Positions 23,192 to 32,030 are shown, numbered from the stretch's first letter. The stretch is 64,000 bases of DNA from Amycolatopsis sp. CA-230715 (GCF_018736145.1 NZ_CP059997.1:488501-552500); one strand, 5' to 3'. The notes: generated by a model from the letters alone, not told the origin. Numbers and translations: made by a program.

Positions 23192-23680
23192 TCAGGCTCG
23201 CGACTCGGGCCCGGCGAGTTCGTCGGCCTCGTCGCTTTCTTCGTTTTCTTCGCGCGGCACCCGGTACGGGTCGGGCTCGCCCGCGTGCTGGGCGCCGGTG
23301 GCGCGGCGAGCGACCTCGGCGTCGGCCTGGCGGGCCTTCTCCAGCAGGTCCTCGATGCGCTGGGCGTCCTCGGGGATGGTGTCCGCGACGAAGGTCAGCG
23401 TCGGGGTGAACCGGACACCGGTGCCCTGGCCCACCTTGCTGCGCAGCACCCCGCGGGCGGATTCCAGCGCGGCCGCCGCGCCGGGGAAGTCCGGTGCCGC
23501 GTTCAGGCTTTCGCCGAGCACCGTGTAGTACACCGTCGCGTCGTGCAGGTCCGCGGTGACCTTCGCGTCGGTGATCGTGACGTAGTTCAGGCGCGGGTCC
23601 TTGACCTCGTGCTCGATCGCGGACGCGACGATCTGCGAAATCCGCTTGGCGAGCTTGCGCGCGCGTGCCGGGTCGGCCAC
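23192..23680 (-). CDS. rbfA: Ribosome-binding factor A
   Basis: RbfA assists late 30S maturation and cold adaptation by acting on the 16S 5' region. The 162-residue product contains RISQIVASAIEHEVKDPRL near the N-terminus, VTITDAKVTADLHDATVYY, and VRFTPTLTFVADTIPEDAQRI, the conserved KH-type fold. Its acidic C-terminal tail, beyond residue ~120, is longer than in E. coli. GTG 23680 follows AAAGGGG. It is the last gene of the nusA-infB cluster. Confidence 0.95.
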   Translation of the reverse strand: MADPARARKLAKRISQIVASAIEHEVKDPRLNYVTITDAKVTADLHDATVYYTVLGESLNAAPDFPGAAAALESARGVLRSKVGQGTGVRFTPTLTFVADTIPEDAQRIEDLLEKARQADAEVARRATGAQHAGEPDPYRVPREENEESDEADELAGPESRA

Positions 23681-23705
23681 AACGCACCCCTTTCTGGTGA
23701 AAAAC

Positions 23706-24005
23706 TCAGTCGTCCGGCCCGAGCAGGCGCCGGTGCGCGGTCAGCAGCTCCAGTTCGGGCCGCCCGGCCACGAACCGTTCGCAGCTGTCCAGCACGTCCC
23801 GCACGTGCGCGCCGTCGGCCGCCACCACGGCGACGCCGAGCAGGGCGCGACGGTGCAGGTCGAGATGGCCCGCCTCGGCGACGGACACTTCGAAGCGCTT
23901 CCTGAGCTCGGCCACCACGGGCCGGACCACGGAGCGCTTCTGCTTGAGCGAATGGACGTCGCCGAGCAACAGGTCGAGCTCGAGCGCACCTACGTACATG
24001 GGCAT
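23706..24005 (-). CDS. DUF503 (YlxP-like) protein
   Basis: The 99-residue protein matches the short DUF503/YlxP family, usually found between infB and rbfA as here. It begins MPMYVGALELDLLLGDVHS, with KQKRSVVRPVVAELRKRF and VSVAEAGHLDLHRRALLGV characteristic of the family. The molecular role is unknown; involvement in ribosome maturation is inferred from position. ATG 24005 or 23999 could start translation. The strong terminator between infB and this gene suggests separate or reduced transcription. Confidence 0.88.
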   Translation of the reverse strand: MPMYVGALELDLLLGDVHSLKQKRSVVRPVVAELRKRFEVSVAEAGHLDLHRRALLGVAVVAADGAHVRDVLDSCERFVAGRPELELLTAHRRLLGPDD

Positions 24006-24033
24006 CAGAGGTGGATCGGAACGGACGGGGGAA

Positions 24034-24072
24034 CGGCGGGGCCGGGGAACTACTCGTCCCCCGGCCCCGCCG
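24034..24072 (-). terminator. infB terminator (14-bp GC stem)
   Basis: CGGCGGGGCCGGGG (24034-24047) pairs perfectly with 24059-24072 around an 11-nt loop. It starts 6 nt past the infB stop on the minus strand. Without a U-run it may be partial, allowing some readthrough into the DUF503-rbfA pair. Confidence 0.8.
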
Positions 24073-24078
24073 TGTCGA

Positions 24079-27036
24079 TCAGACGCGCGGCTTCTCGCGC
24101 TGCTCGTAGGTTTCGATCACGTCGCCGACCTTCAGATCGCTGTACGAACCGAGGGTCAGACCGCATTCGAACCCGTCGCGGACCTCGACCACGTCGTCCT
24201 TGAACCGCCGCAGCGAACTGATCGGCAGGTTCTCCGCGACGACGGTGCCGTCCCGCATGAGGCGGGCCCGCGCGTTGCGGCGGATCTCGCCCGAGGTGAC
24301 CAGGCAACCGGCGATGGTGCCGAACTTCGACGACTTGAAGACCTCGCGGATCTCCGCCTTGCCGAGCTCGACCTCCTCGTACTCCGGCTTGAGCATGCCC
24401 TTGAGTGCCTGCTCGATCTCTTCGATCGCCTGGTAGATCACCGTGTAGTACCGGACGTCGACGCCCTCGCGGTTGGCCCGCTCGGTCGCCTTGCCCTGTG
24501 CCCGCACGTTGAAGCCCAGCACGATCGCGTCGGACGCGGTCGCCAGGTCGATGTCGCTCTCGGTGACCCCGCCGACGCCGCGGTGGACCACGTTGAGCTC
24601 GACCTCGTCGCCGACCTCGAGCTGCACCAGCGAGGCTTCGAGCGCCTCGACGGTACCGGAGTTGTCACCCTTGATGATCAGGTTGAGGGTCGAGGTCTCC
24701 TTCAGCGCGGAGTCCAGGTCCTCGAGGCTGACGCGCTTGCGCTTCGCCGCGTTCTGGGCGTTGCGGATCCGGGCCTGGCGGCGCTCGGCGATCTGCCGCG
24801 CCACCCTGTCCTCGTCCACCACCAGGAACGTGTCGCCCGCGCCCGGCACCGAGGTGAACCCGATGACCTGGACGGGCCGCGACGGCAGCGCCTCGGTGAC
24901 GTCGACGTTGTGCTCGTCGACCATCCGGCGCACGCGGCCGTAGGCGTCGCCCGCGACCACCGAGTCGCCGACGCGCAGCGTGCCGCGCTGCACCAGCACG
25001 GTCGCCACCGGGCCGCGGCCGCGGTCGAGGTGCGCCTCGATCGCGACGCCCTGCGCTTCCATGTCCGGGTTCGCCCGGAGGTCCAGCGCCGCGTCCGCGG
25101 TCAGCAGGATCGCCTCGAGCAGACCGTCGATGTTGATGTTCTGCCGCGCGGAGATCTCCACGAACATGGTGTCGCCGCCGTACTCCTCGGCCACCAGGTT
25201 GTACTCGGTGAGCTGCTGCCGGATCTTGTCCGGGTTCGCGCCCTCCTTGTCGATCTTGTTGATCGCGACCACGATCGGCGCCTTCGCCGCCTGCGCGTGG
25301 TTGATCGCCTCGACCGTCTGCGGCATCACGCCGTCGTCGGCGGCGACCACGATCACCGCGATGTCGGTGGAGTTCGCACCGCGGGCACGCATGGCGGTGA
25401 ACGCCTCGTGACCGGGGGTGTCGATGAAGGTGATCAGCCTCGGGTTGCCCTCGAGCTCGGTCTCGATCTGGTAGGCGCCGATGTGCTGGGTGATGCCGCC
25501 GGCCTCACCCTCGCGCACCTTCGACTTCCGGATCGTGTCGAGCAGGCGGGTCTTACCGTGGTCGACGTGACCCATGATGGTCACGACCGGCGGCCTGACC
25601 TGCAGGTCCTCGTCCTCACCCGCGTCCTCGCCGTAGGTGATGTCGAAGGTCTCCAGCAGCTCGCGGTCTTCTTCCTCGGGGCTGACGACCTGAACGTTGT
25701 AGTTCATCTCGCCGCCGAGCAGCTCGAGGATGTCGTCCGACACCGACTGCGTCGCGGTGACCATCTCGCCGAGGTGGAAGAGCACCTGCACCAGCGAAGC
25801 CGGGTTGGCGTCGATCTTCTCGGCGAAGTCGGTCAGCGAGGCACCGCGCGGCAGCCGGATCGTCTCGCCACTGCCCTTGGGCAGGCGGACGCCGCCGACG
25901 CTGGGCGCCTGCATGTTGTCCATGTACTCCTGGCGCTTCTGCCGCTTCGACTTGCGGCCCTTGCGCGAGGGACCACCGGGACGGCCGAAGGCACCCGCGG
26001 TGCCGCCACGGCCACCGGGACCACCGCCGCGGGGGCCGCCGCGGAAGCCGCCACCACCGGCGGGCGCGCCGCCACCGGGACGGAAACCGCCACCGCCACC
26101 ACCGGGGCCACCGCCGCCGGGGCGGAAGCCGCCACCGCCACCACCGGGACCGCCACGGGGCCCACCGGGACCGCCGCGACCGGCACCGCCGCCGCCAGGA
26201 CCGCCACGGGGCCCACCGGGGCCACCGCGACCGCCGCCACCAGGACCGGGACGGCCCGCGGGACGGCCGGGCATCATGCCCGGGTTGGGCCTCGGCGGCA
26301 TGTTGCCGGGGCTCGGCCGGTTGCCGCCGGTACCGCCGGGACGCGGGGCAGGGCGGTCACCGCTGGGCCGCTCGCCGCCACCGGGACGCTGCGGCCGGTC
26401 GCCGCCGCCCTGCTGGCCGCCACCGGGACGCGGTGCCGACGGACGCGGCGCCGGCGAACCTGCACCGACGCCGAACGGGTTGTTGCCCGGCCGCGGCGGG
26501 CGCGGACCCGGCTTCGGGCCGGCGGGCTTGGGGCCCTGCGGCTTCGGCGGGACGACCGCGCCCTGCTGGCCGCCCGCCTGTGCGGCGGGTGCCTGCGGTG
26601 CGGGCGCCTGCGGAGCGGGCTTCGACTCCGGGGCGGGCGCCTTAGCCGCGGCGGGCTCCGCCGCGGGGGCGGGCGCGGGCGGCTTCGGGCCCGGCTTGGG
26701 GCCGGGGACCGCGGACGGGCCGCTCGGCTTGGCGGGCGCCTGCGGCGCCGGTGCCTGAGCCGGTTCGGTGGACGCCGCGGGCTTGGGCGCGGGCGGCGCC
26801 GGGGTCGCGCCGTTGGACGGCGGGCCCGGCATCGGGGCCGGCTTCTTCGCGCCGCGGCCGCCGGGCTTGCCGGTCTTCCCACCGAGCGCGTCGCGCAGCC
26901 GCCTGGCCACCGGGGCCTCGACGGTGGACGACGCGGACTTCACGAACTCGCCCTGCTCCTTGAGCTTCGCGAGTACATCTTTGCTGGTAACGCCGAGCTC
27001 CTTGGCGAGCTCGTGTACTCGGGCCTTGCCTGGCAC
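24079..27036 (-). CDS. infB: Translation initiation factor IF-2
   Basis: IF-2 is the GTPase that places initiator tRNA on the 30S subunit. The 985-residue protein has an N-terminal IF2N domain (KARVHELAKELGVTSKDVL), then a ~330-residue disordered Pro/Ala and later Gly/Arg-rich region. A second IF2N block (ASLTDFAEKIDANPASLVQVL) follows. The G domain carries GHVDHGKT at ~residues 488-495, DTPGHEAF and NKID; domains II-IV end TYEQREKPRV. GTG 27036 follows AGGAG. The low-complexity region includes runs of Gly up to seven. It is downstream of ylxR in the rimP-nusA operon and ended by a strong hairpin. Confidence 0.97.
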   Translation of the reverse strand: MPGKARVHELAKELGVTSKDVLAKLKEQGEFVKSASSTVEAPVARRLRDALGGKTGKPGGRGAKKPAPMPGPPSNGATPAPPAPKPAASTEPAQAPAPQAPAKPSGPSAVPGPKPGPKPPAPAPAAEPAAAKAPAPESKPAPQAPAPQAPAAQAGGQQGAVVPPKPQGPKPAGPKPGPRPPRPGNNPFGVGAGSPAPRPSAPRPGGGQQGGGDRPQRPGGGERPSGDRPAPRPGGTGGNRPSPGNMPPRPNPGMMPGRPAGRPGPGGGGRGGPGGPRGGPGGGGAGRGGPGGPRGGPGGGGGGFRPGGGGPGGGGGGFRPGGGAPAGGGGFRGGPRGGGPGGRGGTAGAFGRPGGPSRKGRKSKRQKRQEYMDNMQAPSVGGVRLPKGSGETIRLPRGASLTDFAEKIDANPASLVQVLFHLGEMVTATQSVSDDILELLGGEMNYNVQVVSPEEEDRELLETFDITYGEDAGEDEDLQVRPPVVTIMGHVDHGKTRLLDTIRKSKVREGEAGGITQHIGAYQIETELEGNPRLITFIDTPGHEAFTAMRARGANSTDIAVIVVAADDGVMPQTVEAINHAQAAKAPIVVAINKIDKEGANPDKIRQQLTEYNLVAEEYGGDTMFVEISARQNINIDGLLEAILLTADAALDLRANPDMEAQGVAIEAHLDRGRGPVATVLVQRGTLRVGDSVVAGDAYGRVRRMVDEHNVDVTEALPSRPVQVIGFTSVPGAGDTFLVVDEDRVARQIAERRQARIRNAQNAAKRKRVSLEDLDSALKETSTLNLIIKGDNSGTVEALEASLVQLEVGDEVELNVVHRGVGGVTESDIDLATASDAIVLGFNVRAQGKATERANREGVDVRYYTVIYQAIEEIEQALKGMLKPEYEEVELGKAEIREVFKSSKFGTIAGCLVTSGEIRRNARARLMRDGTVVAENLPISSLRRFKDDVVEVRDGFECGLTLGSYSDLKVGDVIETYEQREKPRV

Positions 27037-27122
27037 AGCACTCCTATTCTGGGGAGGCCGGCGGCAGACCCGCAGACCTCGTCCTACTGTCGCGCGTTCA
27101 TGGCTTCAGCTTCACGGCTGAC

Positions 27123-27512
27123 TCATGACGGGTCGACCTGCTTCCTTGTTTCCGACTGGGCGGGGGAAGATCCCCCGCCGGGTCCGTGCACGGCGTGCGC
27201 GGCGAGCCGCGCGGACACCGCCCGTGCGTCGAGCACCCCAGAAACCCGTAACGCCCTGGGGAACGCTCGTCGCCGTTCGGCCTTGGCCAGGCACTCCGGC
27301 CCGGGATGCAGCCAAGCACCCCGCCCCGGCAGCCGCCGACGTTCGTCGACGACGAGGCACCCGTCCACCGCGACCACTCGCAGCAACTCGCCGATCGAAG
27401 CCCGCTTCCGGCAGCCGACGCACGTGCGTACCGGGGAATCCCGATGTTTCGTGCGGGCGGTCGCCGTCAACGGGCTTCGAACCACACCTGAGTCTAGCCG
27501 GTCGCCCCTCAC
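27123..27512 (-). CDS. ylxR: YlxR (DUF448) RNA-binding-like protein
   Basis: The ~129-residue product contains the DUF448 signature RTCVGCRKRASIGELLRVV and RRLPGRGAWLHPGPECL. The family is usually encoded between nusA and infB and is reported to bind RNA or regulate transcription and RNase P activity in some species. GTG 27512 overlaps the nusA stop (GTGA), which favours it; GTG 27485 is an alternative closer to the domain. The C-terminal ~25 residues are divergent and probably disordered. Confidence 0.9.
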   Translation of the reverse strand: MRGDRLDSGVVRSPLTATARTKHRDSPVRTCVGCRKRASIGELLRVVAVDGCLVVDERRRLPGRGAWLHPGPECLAKAERRRAFPRALRVSGVLDARAVSARLAAHAVHGPGGGSSPAQSETRKQVDPS

Positions 27513-28570
27513 TCAGCCGAACCGGTTGCGGCGGCGCGCGGAGGGCTGGCCTCGTGTCCTTCGTCACCCTCCGCCCCCGGCGCCGCGTCGGGGTCGCCCG
27601 CCGCGTCGCTGCGGATGTCGATCCGCCATCCGGTCAGCCGCGCGGCGAGCCGCGCGTTCTGGCCTTCCTTGCCGATCGCGAGGGAGAGCTGGAAGTCGGG
27701 GACGACGACTCGCGCGGTCTTCGCCCGCTCGTCCACGACCCGTACCGACACAACCTTCGCCGGGGACAGCGCATTCCCGACGAAGCGGCCGGGATCCTCG
27801 GAGAAGTCGATGATGTCGATCTTCTCGCCGGCCAGCTCGCTCATCACGTTGCGCACGCGCGCGCCGACCGGGCCGATGCAGGCGCCCTTCGCGTTGACCC
27901 CGGCCACGGTCGAGCGGACCGCGATCTTCGACCGGTGCCCCGCCTCGCGCGCCACCGCGGCGATCTCCACGGTGCCGTCGGCGATTTCGGGCACCTCGAG
28001 CGCGAACAGCTTGCGCACCAGGTTCGGGTGCGAGCGCGAGAGCGTGATCTGCGGGCCGCGGCTGCCGCGGGACACCGTCACCACGTAGGCCTTGATCCGG
28101 CTGCCGTGCTCGTAGCTCTCGCCGGCGACCTGCTCGGCCGAAGGCAGCACGCCCTCGATGTCACCGACCTGCACCACGACCATGCCGCGCGCGTTGGCCC
28201 GCGCGTCGCGCTGGATGACGCCGGCGACGATCTCGCCCTCCTTGGTGGAGAACTCGCCGTAGGTCTTCTCGTGCTCGGCGTCGCGGAGGCGCTGCAGGAT
28301 GACCTGGCGCGCGGTGGTCGCGGCGATCCGGCCGAACCCCTCCGGCGTGTCGTCCCACTCTTCGTCGACCGAACCGTCCTCGGCGAGCGTGTGCGCCAGC
28401 ACCCGGACGTACCCGGTCTTGCGGTCGATGTCGATCCTGGCGTGCGGCTGGTGGCCGTCGGTGTGCTTGTAGGCGGTGAGCAACGCGGTCTCGATGGCTT
28501 CGATGACCGTCTCGAAGGGGATGTCCTTGTCCCGTTCGATCGCGCGCAGCGCCGCGATGTCGACGTTCAC
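27509..28570 (-). CDS. nusA: Transcription termination/antitermination factor NusA
   Basis: NusA binds RNA polymerase and modulates pausing, termination and antitermination. The 353-residue product has the N-terminal polymerase-binding domain (DIAALRAIERDKDIPFETVIEAIETA, shown split), an S1 domain and two KH domains. The KH region includes VAGVNAKGACIGPVGARVRNV and LAIGKEGQNARLAARLTGW. It lacks the C-terminal acidic repeats of E. coli, as usual in actinobacteria. GTG 28570 follows GGAGG and overlaps the rimP stop (GTGA). Confidence 0.97.
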   Translation of the reverse strand: MNVDIAALRAIERDKDIPFETVIEAIETALLTAYKHTDGHQPHARIDIDRKTGYVRVLAHTLAEDGSVDEEWDDTPEGFGRIAATTARQVILQRLRDAEHEKTYGEFSTKEGEIVAGVIQRDARANARGMVVVQVGDIEGVLPSAEQVAGESYEHGSRIKAYVVTVSRGSRGPQITLSRSHPNLVRKLFALEVPEIADGTVEIAAVAREAGHRSKIAVRSTVAGVNAKGACIGPVGARVRNVMSELAGEKIDIIDFSEDPGRFVGNALSPAKVVSVRVVDERAKTARVVVPDFQLSLAIGKEGQNARLAARLTGWRIDIRSDAAGDPDAAPGAEGDEGHEASPPRAAATGSAE

Positions 28571-29109
28571 TTCGACTCCTCCTTCGGCTCGGTCGAGGCG
28601 GCGTCGATCATGCCGCAGGCGTCGTCCTCGAGCAGCTTCAGGTCCTCGGTCGGCGGCTGCTTGAACTCGATTTCGATCACCGCGCGGGTGACGTCGCGAT
28701 AGGACACGTCCCTGATCTCGCCCGACACGAGCAGCCGTGCCGAGTCCTCGCCCGCGTACCCGACCCTGCCGGTGATCTCGGCACCGCCGGTGGTGGTGAC
28801 GCGCACCAGCCGGTACTTCGCGCGCCGCCAGTGTCTCGGCTTGACCAGCGGGCGGTCGACGCCCGGCGAGGTCACCTCGAGGGTGTAGGCGCCGGCGATC
28901 ACGTGCTCGTGCTCGTCGAGCACCGCCGACACCGCGCGGCTGACCTCGGCCACTTCGTCGAGCCCGACTCCGTCTTCGGCGTCCACGACCACCTTGACCA
29001 GCTTGCGGCGCCCCGCCTGCTGGACGTCGAGCGCGTCGAGGTCGAAACCCGCGTCCGTCACGGCCTCGGCCACGATGGGCTCGAGCCTCCCGGCGAGTTC
29101 TCCTGGCAC
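28567..29109 (-). CDS. rimP: Ribosome maturation factor RimP
   Basis: RimP is needed for early 30S assembly around S12. The 180-residue product has the N-terminal alpha/beta domain (LEPIVAEAVTDAGFDLDAL, VVVDAEDGVGLDEVAEVSRA) and the block YTLEVTSPGVDRPLVKPRHW, then an Sm-like C-terminal domain. GTG 29109 follows GGGAGAG and gives the family length; the longer frame upstream is non-homologous and Arg/Pro rich. It is the first gene of the rimP-nusA-ylxR-infB operon. Confidence 0.95.
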   Translation of the reverse strand: MPGELAGRLEPIVAEAVTDAGFDLDALDVQQAGRRKLVKVVVDAEDGVGLDEVAEVSRAVSAVLDEHEHVIAGAYTLEVTSPGVDRPLVKPRHWRRAKYRLVRVTTTGGAEITGRVGYAGEDSARLLVSGEIRDVSYRDVTRAVIEIEFKQPPTEDLKLLEDDACGMIDAASTEPKEESK

Positions 29110-29194
29110 CTTGGCGCTCTCCCGTTTCTTTCGGTTGTGCTGAAGCTTCCGTGCACACGCGCGCCGAGGTCCCGGCCCGCGTGCGTGGTGTGCC

Positions 29195-29200
29195 AGCTTA
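29195..29200 (-). promoter_or_regulatory. Possible -10 of the rimP-nusA-infB operon
   Basis: Minus-strand TAAGCT lies about 86 nt upstream of the rimP start in the 148-nt divergent gap. No clear -35 is seen. The gap otherwise holds only GC-rich sequence with no obvious dyad. Confidence 0.35.
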
Positions 29201-29257
29201 TCTCGTTCCCGCCGGGCTCCGCCGATGGTCGGGGCGCGCCTGGCAGGATGGGCGCAC

Positions 29258-30211
29258 GTGAGCTCAGTACGGAACCCCCGCACCAGGCGGGAAGTGCTGC
29301 GCGCGGGCGCGCTCGCGGCGTTGGCACTGCCCATCGGTCTCGGCGCCGCCGCGTGCGGCAAGGGCTACGCGGACGGCCCCGACCCGCTGGTGCCGCTCGC
29401 CGAGCAGGCGAAGGCGGACGCGGCGGCCGCGGACGAGGCGGCGAAGGCCGCGCCGGAGCAGGCGGCGCTGGCCCAGCAGGTCGCCGCCGCCCGCCGCGCG
29501 CACGCGACCGCGCTGCAGTCCGAAATAGACAGACAGAACCAGCCGAAGGGCGGGCCGGGCGCGATCGGACAGAACGGCAAGGGCTTGGCCGGGCTGAAGC
29601 AGCGGCTCGCGGTGTCCCGCCGCCAGGCCGCCGATCTCGTGCCGGGGCTGCCCGCCTACCGCGCCGGGCTGGTCGCCTCGGTCGCCGCGGGCTGCGCCGC
29701 GCTGCAGCGGACCTCCGATCAGCTCGGGCCGGGCGAGGACGCGACGGTCGATCCGGCCGCCGCGCCGCAGCCACCGGCCGAGGCGGGCGACGCGGTGCAG
29801 GAGGCGCTCGCGGCCGAGCACGCGGCGATCTGGGTGTACGGGCTCGTCACCGCGTTCCTGCCGGACGGGTACCAGGCCTCGGCCACCGACAGCGCCGCCG
29901 AGCACCGCGCCCGCCGTGACGCGTGCGAGCGCATGCTGGCCTCCGCCGGAGTGACCGCGAAACCGGCGCAACCCGCTTACGTGACACCGAAACCGGTCAC
30001 CGACGGCAAGTCGGCGATGGCGGTGGTGGCGATCGCGGAGACCGACGTGGCGACCGCGTGGCGCGGGGTCATCGAACGGACGGACGACCGGGGCCTGCGC
30101 GGGTTCGCGGTACTCGCCCTCACCGGGGCGGCGCGCCGGTGCACGCGCTGGCGGGTCGCCGCGGGCGAGCACCCCAGCGCACCCGCCCTGCCCGGCACTC
30201 CGCAGTCCTGA
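29258..30211 (+). CDS. Tat-type lipoprotein with ferritin-like domain (DUF4439)
   Basis: The product of 317 residues starts at GTG 29258. It has a twin-arginine-like TRREVLRAG motif, a hydrophobic stretch and the lipobox GAAAC near residue 31, so it is exported and lipid-anchored. An Ala-rich helical region (~45-165) precedes a C-terminal ferritin-like four-helix part: AVQEALAAEHAAIWVYGLV with E/H residues, then EHRARRDACERML. DUF4439 proteins of this kind lie near rimP in actinobacteria, as here. Metal binding is only inferred from the fold. A structured repeat follows its stop. Confidence 0.82.
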   Translation: MSSVRNPRTRREVLRAGALAALALPIGLGAAACGKGYADGPDPLVPLAEQAKADAAAADEAAKAAPEQAALAQQVAAARRAHATALQSEIDRQNQPKGGPGAIGQNGKGLAGLKQRLAVSRRQAADLVPGLPAYRAGLVASVAAGCAALQRTSDQLGPGEDATVDPAAAPQPPAEAGDAVQEALAAEHAAIWVYGLVTAFLPDGYQASATDSAAEHRARRDACERMLASAGVTAKPAQPAYVTPKPVTDGKSAMAVVAIAETDVATAWRGVIERTDDRGLRGFAVLALTGAARRCTRWRVAAGEHPSAPALPGTPQS

Positions 30212-30236
30212 CCGAGCCCAGTAGGCCGCGTGTCAT

Positions 30237-30280
30237 AAGTGGCGGAGCCGCTTGAGCGGGCAAGCAGCTCGCACCGCTAC
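30237..30280. repeat. Structured intergenic repeat, copy B
   Basis: This copy matches 5441-5483 at 40 of 43 positions with one extra G (30260). The two substitutions in the core stems keep base pairing (one turns C-G to U-G, one turns U-G to C-G). The outer T-rich stem of copy A is absent. Like copy A it lies between two convergent genes (ferritin-like gene and the membrane protein at 30.3 kb). Confidence 0.6.
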
Positions 30281-30306
30281 GCAGGCCGACGGCTGTCAAA
30301 ACGCAT

Positions 30307-31032
30307 TCAGCGCAGGTTGTTGTTCAGGTGCAGGGCGCCGGTGGTGATGCGTTGCAGGAGCGCCTTGTCCTGGTGCTTTTCGAAGAACGCGGCCTCGACG
30401 ATCGTGACCTCGGCCCCTGCCTGGTTCGAGGCGTACTCGCCGCCCGCGATCTTGGGTGCCTTCGGGATCTTCGCGGTGCCGTCCTTGACCAGGTCGGTGA
30501 CGTTGCCCGCGTCGTCGGTGTCGGTGAGCTGCTTGAGCCCGGCGGCGAGATCGGGCGACGGCATGGACACCAGCGACACCGAGACCAGCGCCTTCGCCTT
30601 GCCGGATGTCACCGTGTAGAGGGCGCGGGACAGCCGCTTGCACTGGTGCTCGCCGAACCACTTCTTGACCTCGCCGTAGGAGTTCGCGGCGCAGTCGCTG
30701 GCCACCGTGGGCCCTTCGGTGAGCTTGTAGTCGAACGCGGGTTTGTCACCCCCCTGCGCCTGCGACGGCGGTTCGTCACCGTCGTGGCGGATCAGCCACC
30801 ACACGAAGCCGGACACCACGGCCACCGCGACCAGCCCGGCGCCCTTGAGCAGGTACCCGGTCCGCCGCTGGGGCGGTTCCGGCTGGGGTCCCGCCTGCCC
30901 GGCCGGGATCCGCTGCAACGGGGCCGTGTCACCCGGTCTCGGAGTAAATTGCGCACCAACCACGGGCGCATACGGTAGTTCACCCGCGCGGACGGCCTCA
31001 CCCGAACGCGGACAAAACCCGGTCGACATCAC
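30307..31032 (-). CDS. Membrane-anchored protein of unknown function
   Basis: The product (up to 241 residues) has a Pro/Gln-rich cytoplasmic N-terminus, one membrane helix (LLKGAGLVAVAVVSGFVWWLI) and an extracytoplasmic domain of ~155 residues. That domain has a pair of Cys (ASDCAAN and HQCKRLS) and alternating strands and helices (VSVSLVSMPSPDLAAGLKQL). I do not recognise the family. The start is uncertain: ATG 31032 overlaps the aminotransferase gene by 35 bp without a visible ribosome-binding site, and GTG 30963 would avoid the overlap. It is probably co-transcribed with the aminotransferase. Confidence 0.65.
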   Translation of the reverse strand: MMSTGFCPRSGEAVRAGELPYAPVVGAQFTPRPGDTAPLQRIPAGQAGPQPEPPQRRTGYLLKGAGLVAVAVVSGFVWWLIRHDGDEPPSQAQGGDKPAFDYKLTEGPTVASDCAANSYGEVKKWFGEHQCKRLSRALYTVTSGKAKALVSVSLVSMPSPDLAAGLKQLTDTDDAGNVTDLVKDGTAKIPKAPKIAGGEYASNQAGAEVTIVEAAFFEKHQDKALLQRITTGALHLNNNLR

Positions 31033-32017
31033 TGTCCGTGTTGTAGAGGTGGAAGCCGAACCGGGTCTTCCCCGCCCTGACCGCGGCGCGGACGCCCGCC
31101 GCGGTCAGGCGTTCCGCCACCCGGGGTGAGCACTCCACCGAAACGATCGCGCTTCCCCGCGACGCCAGTCCCAGCCCCGCGAGCAGGCGATCCGCGAGGC
31201 CGACGCAGTGCGCGCGGACCGCGTCGGCGTCGAGCGAAGCGAGGTAGGGCAGCGCGACGGCGGCCCCGGTCTGGGCGAGCCAGGCCGGGGAAAGATCGAG
31301 ACCGCGCGCGCCGTCCGCGAGCCGCAGCGGCAGGCCGTACACGCTCTGCCACCGGTCTTCGCCCGCGTACCAGTTGGCCGCGACCGGCCGGGTGCGCGCG
31401 AGCGCGCGCGGGTGCACCGCGAGCCACGCCGCCCCTCGCGGCGAGAGCAGCCACTTGTACCCGGCGGCGACCACCCAGTCCGCCCAGTCGAGGCGCAGCG
31501 GGAGCCAGCCCGCCGCCTGGGTGGCGTCGAGCAGCACGGGGACGCCCGTGGCGCGCAACGCGTCGAGATCGGCGAGCGCGCCATCGGCGGACTGCACCAC
31601 GCTCACCACGACCAGGTCGTACCCCGGTGCCCGCGCGGCCAGTTCGGCCAGCGGCACCTCCGTGACCGTGACACCGCGGTCCGCCTGCGCCGCGAACGGG
31701 AACGAAGCGCTGGTGAACTCGCCCTCGGCGACCAGCACGCGCGCGCCGTCGGCGAGCCCGGCCGCGACCAGGCCCACCAGCTGCGACACGCTCGCCCCGC
31801 TCGCCACGCGGTCCTCCGCCACGCCGATGATCCCGGCGAACGCGGCGCGCGCCGCGGCCACCGCGGCATCGAAACCGGGCGCGGACGCGCCGCCGGTGCG
31901 CCACTGTTCGACGCTCGCCGCCACCGCGTCGGCGACCGAAGACGGCGGGACACCGATGCTCGGCGTGTTGAGATATCCCTCGGGCACGGCGAACTCGGCC
32001 CCGAACGCGGTACGCAT
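30998..32017 (-). CDS. Class V aminotransferase (cysteine desulfurase-like fold)
   Basis: The 339-residue PLP enzyme has the class V arrangement: GYLNTPSIGVPP at the N-terminus, Asp174 in VLLDATQAAG contacting the PLP pyridine nitrogen, and Lys188 in AAGYKWLLSPRG forming the Schiff base. No active-site Cys loop like that of IscS is evident, so it may be an aminotransferase, lyase or epimerase-type member rather than a sulfur donor. ATG 32017 lies 7 nt past TACGCT, predicting a leaderless mRNA; the longer upstream frame is not supported. Confidence 0.85.
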   Translation of the reverse strand: MRTAFGAEFAVPEGYLNTPSIGVPPSSVADAVAASVEQWRTGGASAPGFDAAVAAARAAFAGIIGVAEDRVASGASVSQLVGLVAAGLADGARVLVAEGEFTSASFPFAAQADRGVTVTEVPLAELAARAPGYDLVVVSVVQSADGALADLDALRATGVPVLLDATQAAGWLPLRLDWADWVVAAGYKWLLSPRGAAWLAVHPRALARTRPVAANWYAGEDRWQSVYGLPLRLADGARGLDLSPAWLAQTGAAVALPYLASLDADAVRAHCVGLADRLLAGLGLASRGSAIVSVECSPRVAERLTAAGVRAAVRAGKTRFGFHLYNTDSDVDRVLSAFG

Positions 32018-32024
32018 GAACACG

Positions 32025-32030
32025 AGCGTA
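32025..32030 (-). promoter_or_regulatory. -10 element of the leaderless aminotransferase gene
   Basis: Minus-strand TACGCT, 7-nt spacer CGTGTTC, then ATG 32017. Upstream, the palindrome TCCACTGTGGA occurs at 32091-32101, close to the end of the GPP34 gene. Confidence 0.5.

Noticed and set aside
25730..26758. Pro-rich 342-codon plus-strand frame, collagen- or PPE-like at first sight
   Set aside because: It is the complement of the Gly/Pro region of infB.
23944..27813. A 1,289-codon plus-strand open frame opposite infB and ylxR
   Set aside because: It mirrors IF-2 and its low-complexity region, giving Thr/Ala/Gly repeats; no start context and no homology-like motif.
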